Shown here piece by piece: positions 7,910-14,917 of a stretch of DNA of 18,525 bases. Source of the stretch: Hydrogenovibrio sp. UBA654. GTDB lineage: Bacteria; Pseudomonadota; Gammaproteobacteria; Thiomicrospirales; Thiomicrospiraceae. The DNA is taken from contig DBOE01000051.1 of assembly GCA_002299585.1 (NCBI GenBank), forward strand, positions 58,106 through 76,630, written 5' to 3'. Each line of letters opens with the position of its first letter. The stretch's first letter is position 1. The position numbers and the translations under genes were made by a program. The notes below the pieces were generated by a model that saw only the letters and a list, made by a program, of their open reading frames with translations, made no database searches and was not told where the DNA came from.

Positions 7910-7923
7910 ATTTTAGTGTAGAC

Positions 7924-7951
7924 ATTATATAATCATTTGCTAATATGTCAA
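7924..7951 (-). promoter_or_regulatory. Consensus sigma-70 promoter of the RND efflux operon
   Basis: On the minus strand a perfect -35 box TTGACA (7951-7946), a 16-bp spacer and a perfect -10 box TATAAT (7929-7924) direct transcription towards the TolC-type gene. The start should be near 7917, giving a leader of about 145 nt. A promoter this close to consensus would be strong unless repressed, which gives weight to the inverted repeats just downstream. Confidence 0.75.
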
Positions 7952-8022
7952 CCTGTTGATTTTTTTCGTGTTGCACAAGTTTATTTTTATTGCTTAATTT
8001 ATTGTTTTCCAACTTTCCACTA

Positions 8023-8051
8023 TTGATTACTAAAACAAGCTAAACTACAAT
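8023..8051 (+). promoter_or_regulatory. Probable promoter of the DUF971-ubiE-ubiJ-ubiB operon
   Basis: A -35 box TTGATT (8023-8028) and a -10 box TACAAT (8046-8051) are separated by 17 bp. They match consensus at 4 of 6 and 5 of 6 positions. The predicted start near 8058 would put both TAAGGAG motifs (8065-8078 and 8089-8102) in the leader of the ubi mRNA. Confidence 0.5.
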
Positions 8052-8064
8052 AATCGACTTAGCA

Positions 8065-8102
8065 TAAGGAGAAACTGAATATCTTTTCTAAGGAGCTTCT
8101 GA
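8065..8102 (+). repeat. Two copies of the TAAGGAGnnnCTGA motif ahead of the DUF971-ubi operon
   Basis: TAAGGAGAAACTGA (8065-8078) and TAAGGAGCTTCTGA (8089-8102) lie 24 bp apart. The first, with its following ATA, matches the copy at 822 near the GGDEF gene in 16 of 17 bases. Neither is followed by a start codon at ribosome-binding distance, so they are not ordinary Shine-Dalgarno sites for the DUF971 gene, whose ATG is at 8131. Confidence 0.6.
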
Positions 8103-8130
8103 CTAAAAAACTACGGGGTAAATTTTAGCT

Positions 8131-8490
8131 ATGTTTCAACCAATTGATATTAAATTAAAACATAAATCTCGTAAATTAATGATTAAGTTTGATACAGGTG
8201 AAGTCTTTGAATATAGCTGTGAGTTTTTACGGGTACATTCCCCGTCAGCAGAAGTTACAGGGCATACACCCGAACAAGAAATTTTGCAATTAAACAAACA
8301 AAATGTCAATATTGATGCCATTACGCCAATTGGCAATTATGCAATTCAATTAACATTTGATGACCCTCATAACTCGGGCATTTATAGTTGGGAAACTCTA
8401 TATGATCTTGGCAAAAATAAGCACCAATATTGGCAAATATATCTAAATAAAGTGCGGCAGGCAACAACCAACGCAAAGGAATTAAAATGA
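8131..8490 (+). CDS. DUF971 protein (gamma-butyrobetaine hydroxylase-like N-terminal domain)
   Basis: This 119-residue protein matches the DUF971 family, a small domain also found at the N terminus of gamma-butyrobetaine hydroxylases and near iron-sulfur proteins. Typical features are the opening IDIKLKHKSRKLMIKFDTGE, the segment FEYSCEFLRVHSPSAEV (about 28-44) and the conserved GIYSWETLYDLG near residues 84-95. Its own biochemical role is not established. It is the first gene of the ubi operon and its stop overlaps the ubiE start (ATGA at 8487-8490), so the two are translationally coupled. An in-frame TAA lies four codons before the ATG at 8131, so the start cannot lie further upstream of that. 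Only a poor GGGG ribosome site precedes it. Confidence 0.88.
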   Translation: MFQPIDIKLKHKSRKLMIKFDTGEVFEYSCEFLRVHSPSAEVTGHTPEQEILQLNKQNVNIDAITPIGNYAIQLTFDDPHNSGIYSWETLYDLGKNKHQYWQIYLNKVRQATTNAKELK

Positions 8491-9239
8491 GTATTGAAAA
8501 AAAAACAATTGATTTTGGTTTTAGTGAAGTAGCTATTGAAGATAAGGTAAAAAAAGTAAAAGGCATTTTTGATTCTGTTGCTAATAACTACGACATTATG
8601 AATGATGTGATGTCACTAGGGATTCATCGATTGTGGAAACGCTACACTGTCGAACTAAGTGGTATTCGACCAGGTAATATAGTATTAGATTTAGCAGGTG
8701 GCACGGGTGATCTAACTAAAGAATTTGCCAAAAGAGTTGGTAAGTCGGGTAAGGTTGTACTTGCAGATATTAACGAAAGCATGGTCAGAGTTGGCAGAGA
8801 TAGACTAACTGATGCAGGGATAATTGGCAATGTTGAATATGTTATAAGTAATGCTGAGGCTCTTAACTTTGCTGATAACTCATTTGATTTGGTAACTATA
8901 GCTTTTGGTTTACGCAATGTAACCGATAAAGATAAAGCTTTAAATGAAATTTGCCGAGTATTAAAACCAGGTGGGCAACTAATGGTCTTAGAGTTTTCCA
9001 AAGTAACCCAGCCATTAATGGCAAAAGCCTACGATTTTTATTCATTTAATATACTACCAAAATTAGGTAAATTTATAGCTAATGATGAACAAAGTTACCA
9101 ATATCTTGCTGAATCAATTCGCATGCACCCAGATCAAGAAACTCTAAAAAACATGATGCTAAGTGCGGGGTTTGATAAGGCAGAATATATAAACATGTCC
9201 AACGGCATAGTTGCCCTACACAGAGGCTGGAAATACTAA
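8487..9239 (+). CDS. ubiE: Ubiquinone/menaquinone C-methyltransferase UbiE
   Basis: UbiE is the S-adenosylmethionine-dependent C-methyltransferase that methylates the benzoquinol ring in ubiquinone synthesis (and demethylmenaquinone where present). The 250-residue length matches the E. coli enzyme (251). Visible family marks are VANNYDIMNDVMSLGIHRLW (about 32-51), the SAM-binding motif DLAGGTGDL (68-76), the segment AFGLRNVTDKDKALNEICRV (about 139-158) and VLKPGGQLMVLEFSK (158-172), and the end NGIVALHRGWKY. The start overlaps the DUF971 stop and its stop overlaps the ubiJ start (TAATG, 9237-9241), so this is a tightly coupled operon. It acts on a membrane-associated substrate in the cytoplasm, probably within the Ubi protein assembly. 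Confidence 0.97.
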   Translation: MSIEKKTIDFGFSEVAIEDKVKKVKGIFDSVANNYDIMNDVMSLGIHRLWKRYTVELSGIRPGNIVLDLAGGTGDLTKEFAKRVGKSGKVVLADINESMVRVGRDRLTDAGIIGNVEYVISNAEALNFADNSFDLVTIAFGLRNVTDKDKALNEICRVLKPGGQLMVLEFSKVTQPLMAKAYDFYSFNILPKLGKFIANDEQSYQYLAESIRMHPDQETLKNMMLSAGFDKAEYINMSNGIVALHRGWKY

Positions 9240-9844
9240 TGGAGATTAAAGAAACAATTAGTAATACTTTATCTAAAGCATTTGAACTAATTTTAAATCA
9301 AAAATTAAAACTTGATGACCAGCAAGGAGCTGATTTTAACCAAATTGATGAAAAAGTAATTCAACTATCATTTACCGATTTAGAACAAACTTTTTTTATT
9401 ATTTACCAAAGTTCGCAAAGCTCATTACAGCCAGAAACTACTGGCAATTTTATAGTACAAACCCACTTACTTGGTCAAGCAGACAGCCAACTACAAACCA
9501 CCCTTCTTGACTGGATAAGCCATAAAACAACCGCTAAAAAAGATGATGAAATTGGTAGATACTTTATCAACGCCATCTACAATATAGCAATAGATTGGGA
9601 AGAAGCAATATCTAAATATACTGGTGATTTTATTGCCTTTAAACTTGGTAATACGCTTCGACAAGGTCAAGAAAAAATAAAATCATCTCAGCAAAAAGTT
9701 GGCAAAATTATTGAAGAGTATCTACATTTTGAAATTGACCTTCTACCCACCAAATTACAAGTAAATAGTTTTAAAAAACAAGTACAACAAACTGCAACGG
9801 CAGTAGAAGAACTTGAAAAACGCATTCAAAATATACATAAATAA
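9239..9844 (+). CDS. ubiJ: Ubiquinone biosynthesis accessory factor UbiJ (SCP2 domain)
   Basis: UbiJ is a non-catalytic accessory protein that, with UbiK, helps the ubiquinone-modifying enzymes handle the lipid intermediates. The 201-residue length equals the E. coli protein. The N-terminal half is an SCP2-like lipid-binding domain. The diagnostic segment INAIYNIAIDWEEAISKYTG (about 110-129) is followed by the C-terminal EYLHFEIDLLPTKLQVNSFK (about 160-179) and a coiled coil that ends ELEKRIQNIHK. The start codon overlaps the ubiE stop. The sequence is diverged in the first 100 residues, as is usual for this gene, but position and C-terminal motifs settle the call. Confidence 0.92.
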   Translation: MEIKETISNTLSKAFELILNQKLKLDDQQGADFNQIDEKVIQLSFTDLEQTFFIIYQSSQSSLQPETTGNFIVQTHLLGQADSQLQTTLLDWISHKTTAKKDDEIGRYFINAIYNIAIDWEEAISKYTGDFIAFKLGNTLRQGQEKIKSSQQKVGKIIEEYLHFEIDLLPTKLQVNSFKKQVQQTATAVEELEKRIQNIHK

Positions 9845-9863
9845 AAATTATTAAAAAATCAAT

Positions 9864-11507
9864 ATGAAAAAACTAAAAAAAATCTTTACTCAAGTATCTC
9901 GTATTATAAAAATAAATAAGGTACTTACCCACTATAAAATTGACCAGATGGTTCTTGCAGAGACCAAATACTCATGGCTAATAATTATTAATTTAATTTT
10001 ACCTTGGAACTGGTATGCAAAATCTGATGCCAACAGAGGCATAAGAATCCGTCGTTCTCTTGAAGAGCTAGGACCAATTTTCATCAAGCTAGGTCAAGCA
10101 ATTTCTACGAGAAGAGACCTATTGCCAGAAGATATATCCGTAGAGTTGCGTAAGCTACAAGACGACTGCCCACCTTTTGATGAGCAACACTCGATAAAAA
10201 TAATTGAACAAGGTCTAAAAAAGTCAATTCTAGAAGCCTTTGCTAGTTTTGATCCCGTGCCTATGGCATCAGCCTCAATAGCCCAAGTTCACGCTGCCAC
10301 CCTGCATAAAGGCACTGATGTGGTAGTAAAAGTAGTACGCCCAGATATTAAACCCGTAATAGAACAAGATATATCGATAATGCGTTCACTAGCTCAAATA
10401 CTAGAAATTACCGTAAAAGAGTCCAAACGCCTGCACCCAGTAGAAATAGTTGCAGAATTTGAAAAAACTATCCTAGATGAGCTAGACATGATGCGTGAAG
10501 CTTCAAATGCTACTCAGCTAAGACGCAATTTTAAAAACTCTAAGCTACTCTATGTGCCTGAAATATACTGGTCACATACCAATGATAATGTAATGACTAT
10601 GGAAAGAATATATGGTACACGAATTTCTGAAATAGATGATATAAAAGCACAAGACATTAGTCTAACTAAGCTATCATCAATGGGTGTTACCATCTTTTTT
10701 ACCCAAGTATTTAAGCACAATTTTTTCCATGCTGATATGCACCCAGGTAATATTTTTGTACTACCAGATGGGCGTTATGCGGCAATAGATTTTGGCATAA
10801 TGGGCACCTTAACCCCAGAAGACCAACGCTACCTAGCCGAAAACTTTTTAGCCTTTTTCAACCGTGATTATTTGCGAGTAGCCGAGCTACATATAGAGTC
10901 AGAATGGGTACCAAGAACTACCAGAGTAAACGAACTAGAATCAGCAATTCGTTCAGTATGTGAACCAATTTGGGATAGGCCACTCAAAGAAATATCTTTT
11001 GGTTTATTTCTATTACGATTATTTCAAACTGCCCGTCGCTTCGGCATGGAGGTTCAGCCACAACTAGTTTTACTACAAAAAACCCTACTAAATATTGAAG
11101 GCTTAGGTAGACAGCTAGATGACGAACTAGACTTATGGGACACAGCCAAACCATTTTTAGAAAACTGGATGCACGAAAGAGTAGGCCCAAAAAGCCTAGT
11201 TAAAAATGTAAAATCAAACCTACCTTTTTGGATAGAACAAGCCCCACAGTTACCAACTCTAATTCACAACACTCTAAACAAACTTTCCAATGCCGATTTT
11301 AACCAAACGGCAATCCAAGTGGCTGAACTAAAAGAGCAGCTACAACAACAGCACAAAAAACAAAAAAATAGAGATCTAGGTTTAATCTTAATAACCATCG
11401 CAATACTACCTCTAATAAGCCAACTAATAAACTACGGAGAGTATCAAAGCACAATCCAAATTTTGCTAGCTATTATTGGTGGTTATTTTATTTTAAGTAG
11501 AAACTGA
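9864..11507 (+). CDS. ubiB: Ubiquinone biosynthesis atypical kinase/ATPase UbiB
   Basis: UbiB is a membrane-bound ABC1/ADCK-type protein kinase-like ATPase needed for ubiquinone synthesis. Length is 547 residues (E. coli 546). Seen in order: the KxGQ motif KLGQ (75-78), the alanine-rich nucleotide loop MASASIAQVHAA (134-145), the conserved lysine in VVKVVRP (154-160), the catalytic-loop equivalent HADMHPGNIF (289-298), the DFG motif (309-311), and two C-terminal hydrophobic helices (about 505-522 and 528-545) that anchor it in the inner membrane. It follows ubiJ by 19 bp. Odd feature: that gap is almost all A and T with no Shine-Dalgarno-like sequence, so translation may depend on coupling to ubiJ or on the A-rich start. 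The ATG at 9864 gives the expected length. Confidence 0.97.
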   Translation: MKKLKKIFTQVSRIIKINKVLTHYKIDQMVLAETKYSWLIIINLILPWNWYAKSDANRGIRIRRSLEELGPIFIKLGQAISTRRDLLPEDISVELRKLQDDCPPFDEQHSIKIIEQGLKKSILEAFASFDPVPMASASIAQVHAATLHKGTDVVVKVVRPDIKPVIEQDISIMRSLAQILEITVKESKRLHPVEIVAEFEKTILDELDMMREASNATQLRRNFKNSKLLYVPEIYWSHTNDNVMTMERIYGTRISEIDDIKAQDISLTKLSSMGVTIFFTQVFKHNFFHADMHPGNIFVLPDGRYAAIDFGIMGTLTPEDQRYLAENFLAFFNRDYLRVAELHIESEWVPRTTRVNELESAIRSVCEPIWDRPLKEISFGLFLLRLFQTARRFGMEVQPQLVLLQKTLLNIEGLGRQLDDELDLWDTAKPFLENWMHERVGPKSLVKNVKSNLPFWIEQAPQLPTLIHNTLNKLSNADFNQTAIQVAELKEQLQQQHKKQKNRDLGLILITIAILPLISQLINYGEYQSTIQILLAIIGGYFILSRN

Positions 11508-11520
11508 AAAAGACTTCAAC

Positions 11521-11533
11521 GAGATATAATCTC
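11521..11533. terminator. Short inverted repeat between the convergent ubiB and TonB receptor genes
   Basis: GAGAT and ATCTC form a 5-bp stem with a 3-nt loop in the 28-bp gap between the two stop codons. There is no T run after it, so it is a weak candidate for a bidirectional terminator. I see nothing better in this gap. Confidence 0.2.
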
Positions 11534-11535
11534 TA

Positions 11536-13770
11536 CTAAATACTCAACTTCAACCCTATAAGAAAAGTGCGGGGTTTATTGGGTCTTGCTCCAAATGGTC
11601 TACGAGAAACTATAGCCACATTATTAAAGAGATTATTAGCAGTTAGATAAATTGTACTCTTAGTGCTTAAAAAATAATTTAAACTAAAATCAACCACTGT
11701 TTGAGAGTCTGTTCTATTTTTTTTACTTGGCTTATCTATACCAGCAATAGTACGCATTTCTGGTACATAATTAAAAGCTAAAGCCCCTTGCCAATTATCA
11801 TTATATAAACCCATTCTTGTGGTCAATAAATGTTGGGGTAAGTTTGGTAATTGGTCACCAACTTTTACATCAACAAGATCTGGTCGCGGGGAAGAAAAAT
11901 TATTTCTAAACCTACTATCAGTATAGGTATATACCAAGGTAAAAGGTAAATTAAAGCTACTATTAAAAACTTTTGCAAAAGTTTTTCTAAGCTCAGATTC
12001 TACCCCCCAAATATCAACATTGCCAGTATTAAAACTTTGGTCAACATCTTCAGCGGCACAACCTAAAGAAAAAGTGCAGGTGCCGCTTAAATTACGATAA
12101 TCACTAAAAAAACCAATTACTGAACTACTAAGTGTTGGCTCAGCATAACGAAAACCTGCTTCATAATTAATGCTTTTCTCTGGGATAACACTTGCGTCAC
12201 TGCCTGGTGTAACTGAAACAAACCCCTTATGCACCCCTGCTAATACGCGTAGAGAATCGGTTATCTTATAGTTCATACCAACCCCTGGAAGCACTACAAA
12301 GTTTTCTAGACTGGTAATTTTATTATCTATTTTATTATGGTGATTAGTACGAATAAGCTCGCCACGCACCCCCCCACTAATAGTGAGATTTGCTAAGCTA
12401 ATTTCATTAAACACAAAAGCCGATAAGGCTCGTGCTTTAGCATTATTTTGGACTGTATCGCGTGGTGCTATACTGGTTATTTCATAAAAATCGCCAGCTA
12501 TAATTTCAAATTCTCGTATTGAATGATCTCGAACAACCTCATCTTCATGATAACGAACCCCTAAATTTAAGTTATTTTTATAGCCTGCGATAACTAATTC
12601 CCAGTCAATTTGGCTTTGAATACCCTGAGAAATAAAATCACGATCTTTGGCTTCTACCAGGATATTTTCGTGGGGTCCAGTAGAGTTTGCACTACCAGTT
12701 AATAACTCATAATACACACTGTGTAATGGAGTATTAGGGTTAAGCAATATTTCACTTACCAGTGGTGCATTACCACTAAAGCCATTCATTTTATCCCAAA
12801 TACGAGAAAAATCACGCCGATACAAAACCGTATTTATAATATAAATTCCGCCTGGATCAAAGAAGTAATTAACATTAATCTGCTGATGGTTCCACTGCAT
12901 AAGATCTTCTTTACTAGCTACATAACGACGATATGGATTGGCATCAAAATCATCATCACTCAAGCCTAGATAGGTTTCGTGCGAGGTTTCATTAGCATAG
13001 CCCAACTTAATATCTAATTGATGATAGGTTTTAGCCGTTGGGTCGTTATTAAAGCGAAACTTTAGCAACAGATCATTTTTGTCAAAGCCAGTATTGCCGC
13101 CGCCATCAAGTTCCTTAAAACCAGCAGATTGCATATGCACCCCTTCTAATAACCAACCAAAGTTATCATAGCTATTTCCATAAAAACCGTGCAACTGCCC
13201 GAAGCCATAACTTCCTGCTGACAAATCTACAGTACTGGTACCGTTTTTTCTATAATCGACAGGGATATTACGGCTAACAAAGTTAATAGCTCCCCCTACA
13301 GAGTTAGGACCATATTTTATTGAGGATAGACCCTTATAAACCTCTACCGATTGCATTCGAGCCATCATTGGAAAATAATAGGCTGCAGGGGCAGAATAAG
13401 GAGCAGGGGCAAATAAAACTCCATCTTCCATTAAGGTTATTTTTTTACTGCGATTAGCATCTGAACCACGCATGCCTATATTTGGTCGTAGCCCATAGCC
13501 ATCTTCTTGACGCAAATAAACTCCTGGTACTTCTTCTAGTATTCTATTCACATCAGAATAATGCCATTGTTTTAGCGATGCTTCATCTATCTTGTGGATT
13601 GAGCCAGAAGCTCGTGAACGATCTTCAGCATCACCAGTAATAGTAACAGAATCAAGCTGTACACTACTGGCCTGCTCTTTGGTATCCTGCTGAGCAAGGG
13701 CAGGTATAATTGTTAGTAGGAGGGATAAAGCAATTAAGTTTTGTTTAATTTTTATTGGCAATGAATTCAT
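11536..13770 (-). CDS. TonB-dependent outer membrane receptor, FecA-like
   Basis: This 744-residue gated outer membrane channel should import a ligand (iron chelate or similar) using TonB energy. It has a signal peptide (about 1-27, ending ALAQ), a TonB-box-like segment DSVTITG (40-46), a plug domain (about 50-165) with GYGLRPNIGMRGSDANRSKK (91-110) and APAPYSAPAAYYFP (121-134), then a 22-strand-type barrel. The plug motifs are those of the FecA group. The N-terminal signalling domain of FecA is absent and there is no sigma factor pair, so it does not control its own transcription that way. It follows the DUF1513 gene by 25 bp. Odd features: a G7 run (12369-12375) and a G6 run (12003-12008) in the coding strand, and a final residue Ile rather than the common Phe. 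The substrate is unproven. Confidence 0.92.
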   Translation of the reverse strand: MNSLPIKIKQNLIALSLLLTIIPALAQQDTKEQASSVQLDSVTITGDAEDRSRASGSIHKIDEASLKQWHYSDVNRILEEVPGVYLRQEDGYGLRPNIGMRGSDANRSKKITLMEDGVLFAPAPYSAPAAYYFPMMARMQSVEVYKGLSSIKYGPNSVGGAINFVSRNIPVDYRKNGTSTVDLSAGSYGFGQLHGFYGNSYDNFGWLLEGVHMQSAGFKELDGGGNTGFDKNDLLLKFRFNNDPTAKTYHQLDIKLGYANETSHETYLGLSDDDFDANPYRRYVASKEDLMQWNHQQINVNYFFDPGGIYIINTVLYRRDFSRIWDKMNGFSGNAPLVSEILLNPNTPLHSVYYELLTGSANSTGPHENILVEAKDRDFISQGIQSQIDWELVIAGYKNNLNLGVRYHEDEVVRDHSIREFEIIAGDFYEITSIAPRDTVQNNAKARALSAFVFNEISLANLTISGGVRGELIRTNHHNKIDNKITSLENFVVLPGVGMNYKITDSLRVLAGVHKGFVSVTPGSDASVIPEKSINYEAGFRYAEPTLSSSVIGFFSDYRNLSGTCTFSLGCAAEDVDQSFNTGNVDIWGVESELRKTFAKVFNSSFNLPFTLVYTYTDSRFRNNFSSPRPDLVDVKVGDQLPNLPQHLLTTRMGLYNDNWQGALAFNYVPEMRTIAGIDKPSKKNRTDSQTVVDFSLNYFLSTKSTIYLTANNLFNNVAIVSRRPFGARPNKPRTFLIGLKLSI
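12369..12375 (-). repeat. G7 homopolymer tract inside the TonB-dependent receptor gene
   Basis: Seven consecutive C on the plus strand encode Ser-Gly-Gly-Val in the middle of the barrel. Loss of one base would lead to a TAG about 15 codons later. It is shorter than the two nine-base tracts and so less likely to switch often. Confidence 0.8.
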
Positions 13771-13795
13771 CTTTATTTATTATCTGTAACTAAAA

Positions 13796-14917
13796 TTAAA
13801 CAGTCATTTTAACCATATGATTAGTCCATTTTGCGTTTTCCCACACCTCATCTAGCCGTGTAGCCTTTAGCGATTTAGCATCAATTTTATACAGCTCACC
13901 AGTATTAGCACTGGCAATAAAATTACGCCCTTGATCACAGGGTTGCACCCCACTCACATCTTTAATTTTAACGCTTTTAATAAATTTTTTGCTTTTCAAA
14001 TCCCAAAGCGTTAGTAGGTTACCCCGTGGGCAGCTTACTGCAAAAACATCACCAACCACAGCAGAACCACCAGTATAGTTTTGCATTGACCATAGATTAT
14101 CATCATCAATTTCAAGCATTTCTATCTCGCCCATGCCCTGCATAATACCAACTAATTTTGGTATTTCTCTTTTGCCCTTATACTGGCAAGTAACTAATAT
14201 CGTATTATCAGCGGCAAAATACATATTACGAATAGACAGACGATGAACAGCAATTTCTCGTCTTGCTAATAAGCTGCCCTTTTGAGCATCAATAAATAAT
14301 AGTGCTGAGTGCATATTATTAAGATCCAGATAATACTTACCCGTCTCAGGATAAGTACGCAAACCACCGCTAGCTACTACCAGAGTTTTACCATCAGGTA
14401 GCATCCGTATGCCATGCGGTCCTAAACCATGCCCTGGCAACTCACGCAAAAACGCAAATGTTATGGCATCATATACCCCAATTACCCCCTCTGAAGTCTC
14501 TAGTATATTTTCGGTAGCAAATAACAGCTTACCATCTGGGCTAAAAACACCATGACCATTAAAACATCTACCAGAGCGAATTTTTATCTCGGCTAGTTGC
14601 TTAGTACCAATAATATCCATTATTATTGCTTTAGTGCCTAGTAAACCAGGGAAGATAACTAGCCTACTATTTTTGCTAGGATCTATAGCAAAACCATGAG
14701 GCATTTCTGGCAAAGGCATACGAAACTGCTCACTGCCTATAGCATTAAACCCGCTAACATAAAATTTACCTGCCTGATTATGATGGCCATTAAGAAAATA
14801 ATCTTTAACTTTAATAAAGGGGTTTGATGCTCTAGCTAAGTCAACCTTAATTGATAGCCATGGCAATAAAGTAATAGTAGCCAGAAAGCTACGGCGTGAT
14901 ATCTTAGTCAGCATCAT
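13796..14917 (-). CDS. Tat-exported DUF1513 beta-propeller protein
   Basis: This 373-residue protein matches DUF1513, a periplasmic WD40/YVTN-like propeller family of unknown activity that is often found beside imelysin genes. A twin-arginine signal is visible (SRRSFLA at 8-14 or so, then a hydrophobic stretch), so it should be exported folded, perhaps with a cofactor. Family marks include GLGPHGIRMLPDGKTLVVAS (about 161-180), GGLRTYPETGKYYLDL (about 181-196), VHRLSIRNMYF and the late FAVSCPRGNLLTLWD. It overlaps the end of the imelysin gene by 14 bp (a second Met one codon in would make it 11), with an AGGGA ribosome site inside that gene, so the two are coupled. It is followed closely by the TonB receptor. 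A role in handling the imported metal or ligand is inference from context. Confidence 0.85.
   Translation of the reverse strand: MMLTKISRRSFLATITLLPWLSIKVDLARASNPFIKVKDYFLNGHHNQAGKFYVSGFNAIGSEQFRMPLPEMPHGFAIDPSKNSRLVIFPGLLGTKAIIMDIIGTKQLAEIKIRSGRCFNGHGVFSPDGKLLFATENILETSEGVIGVYDAITFAFLRELPGHGLGPHGIRMLPDGKTLVVASGGLRTYPETGKYYLDLNNMHSALLFIDAQKGSLLARREIAVHRLSIRNMYFAADNTILVTCQYKGKREIPKLVGIMQGMGEIEMLEIDDDNLWSMQNYTGGSAVVGDVFAVSCPRGNLLTLWDLKSKKFIKSVKIKDVSGVQPCDQGRNFIASANTGELYKIDAKSLKATRLDEVWENAKWTNHMVKMTV

Larger units (their letters stand above)
7773..8130. promoter_or_regulatory. 358-bp divergent intergenic region between the RND and ubi operons
   Basis: No coding sequence is supported here. The region holds a consensus promoter for the RND operon on the minus strand (7924-7951), two inverted repeats between that promoter and the first RND gene (7890-7909 and 7827-7857), a plausible promoter for the DUF971-ubi operon on the plus strand (8023-8051), and three copies of the TAAGGAGnnnCTkA motif (7835-7848, 8065-8078, 8089-8102). 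These are described in separate entries. Confidence 0.6.

Noticed and set aside
7773..8130. A small RNA gene or tRNA in the 358-bp intergenic region
   Set aside because: No tRNA-like fold or plus-strand hairpin followed by a T run is evident; promoters and repeats explain most of it.
8321..8566. Minus-strand frame across the DUF971-ubiE junction
   Set aside because: It overlaps two conserved coupled genes and has no recognisable sequence.
8642..9001. Open frame antisense to ubiE
   Set aside because: It is composed of reverse-frame ubiE codons rich in Ser and Leu, with no domain; ubiE itself is certain.
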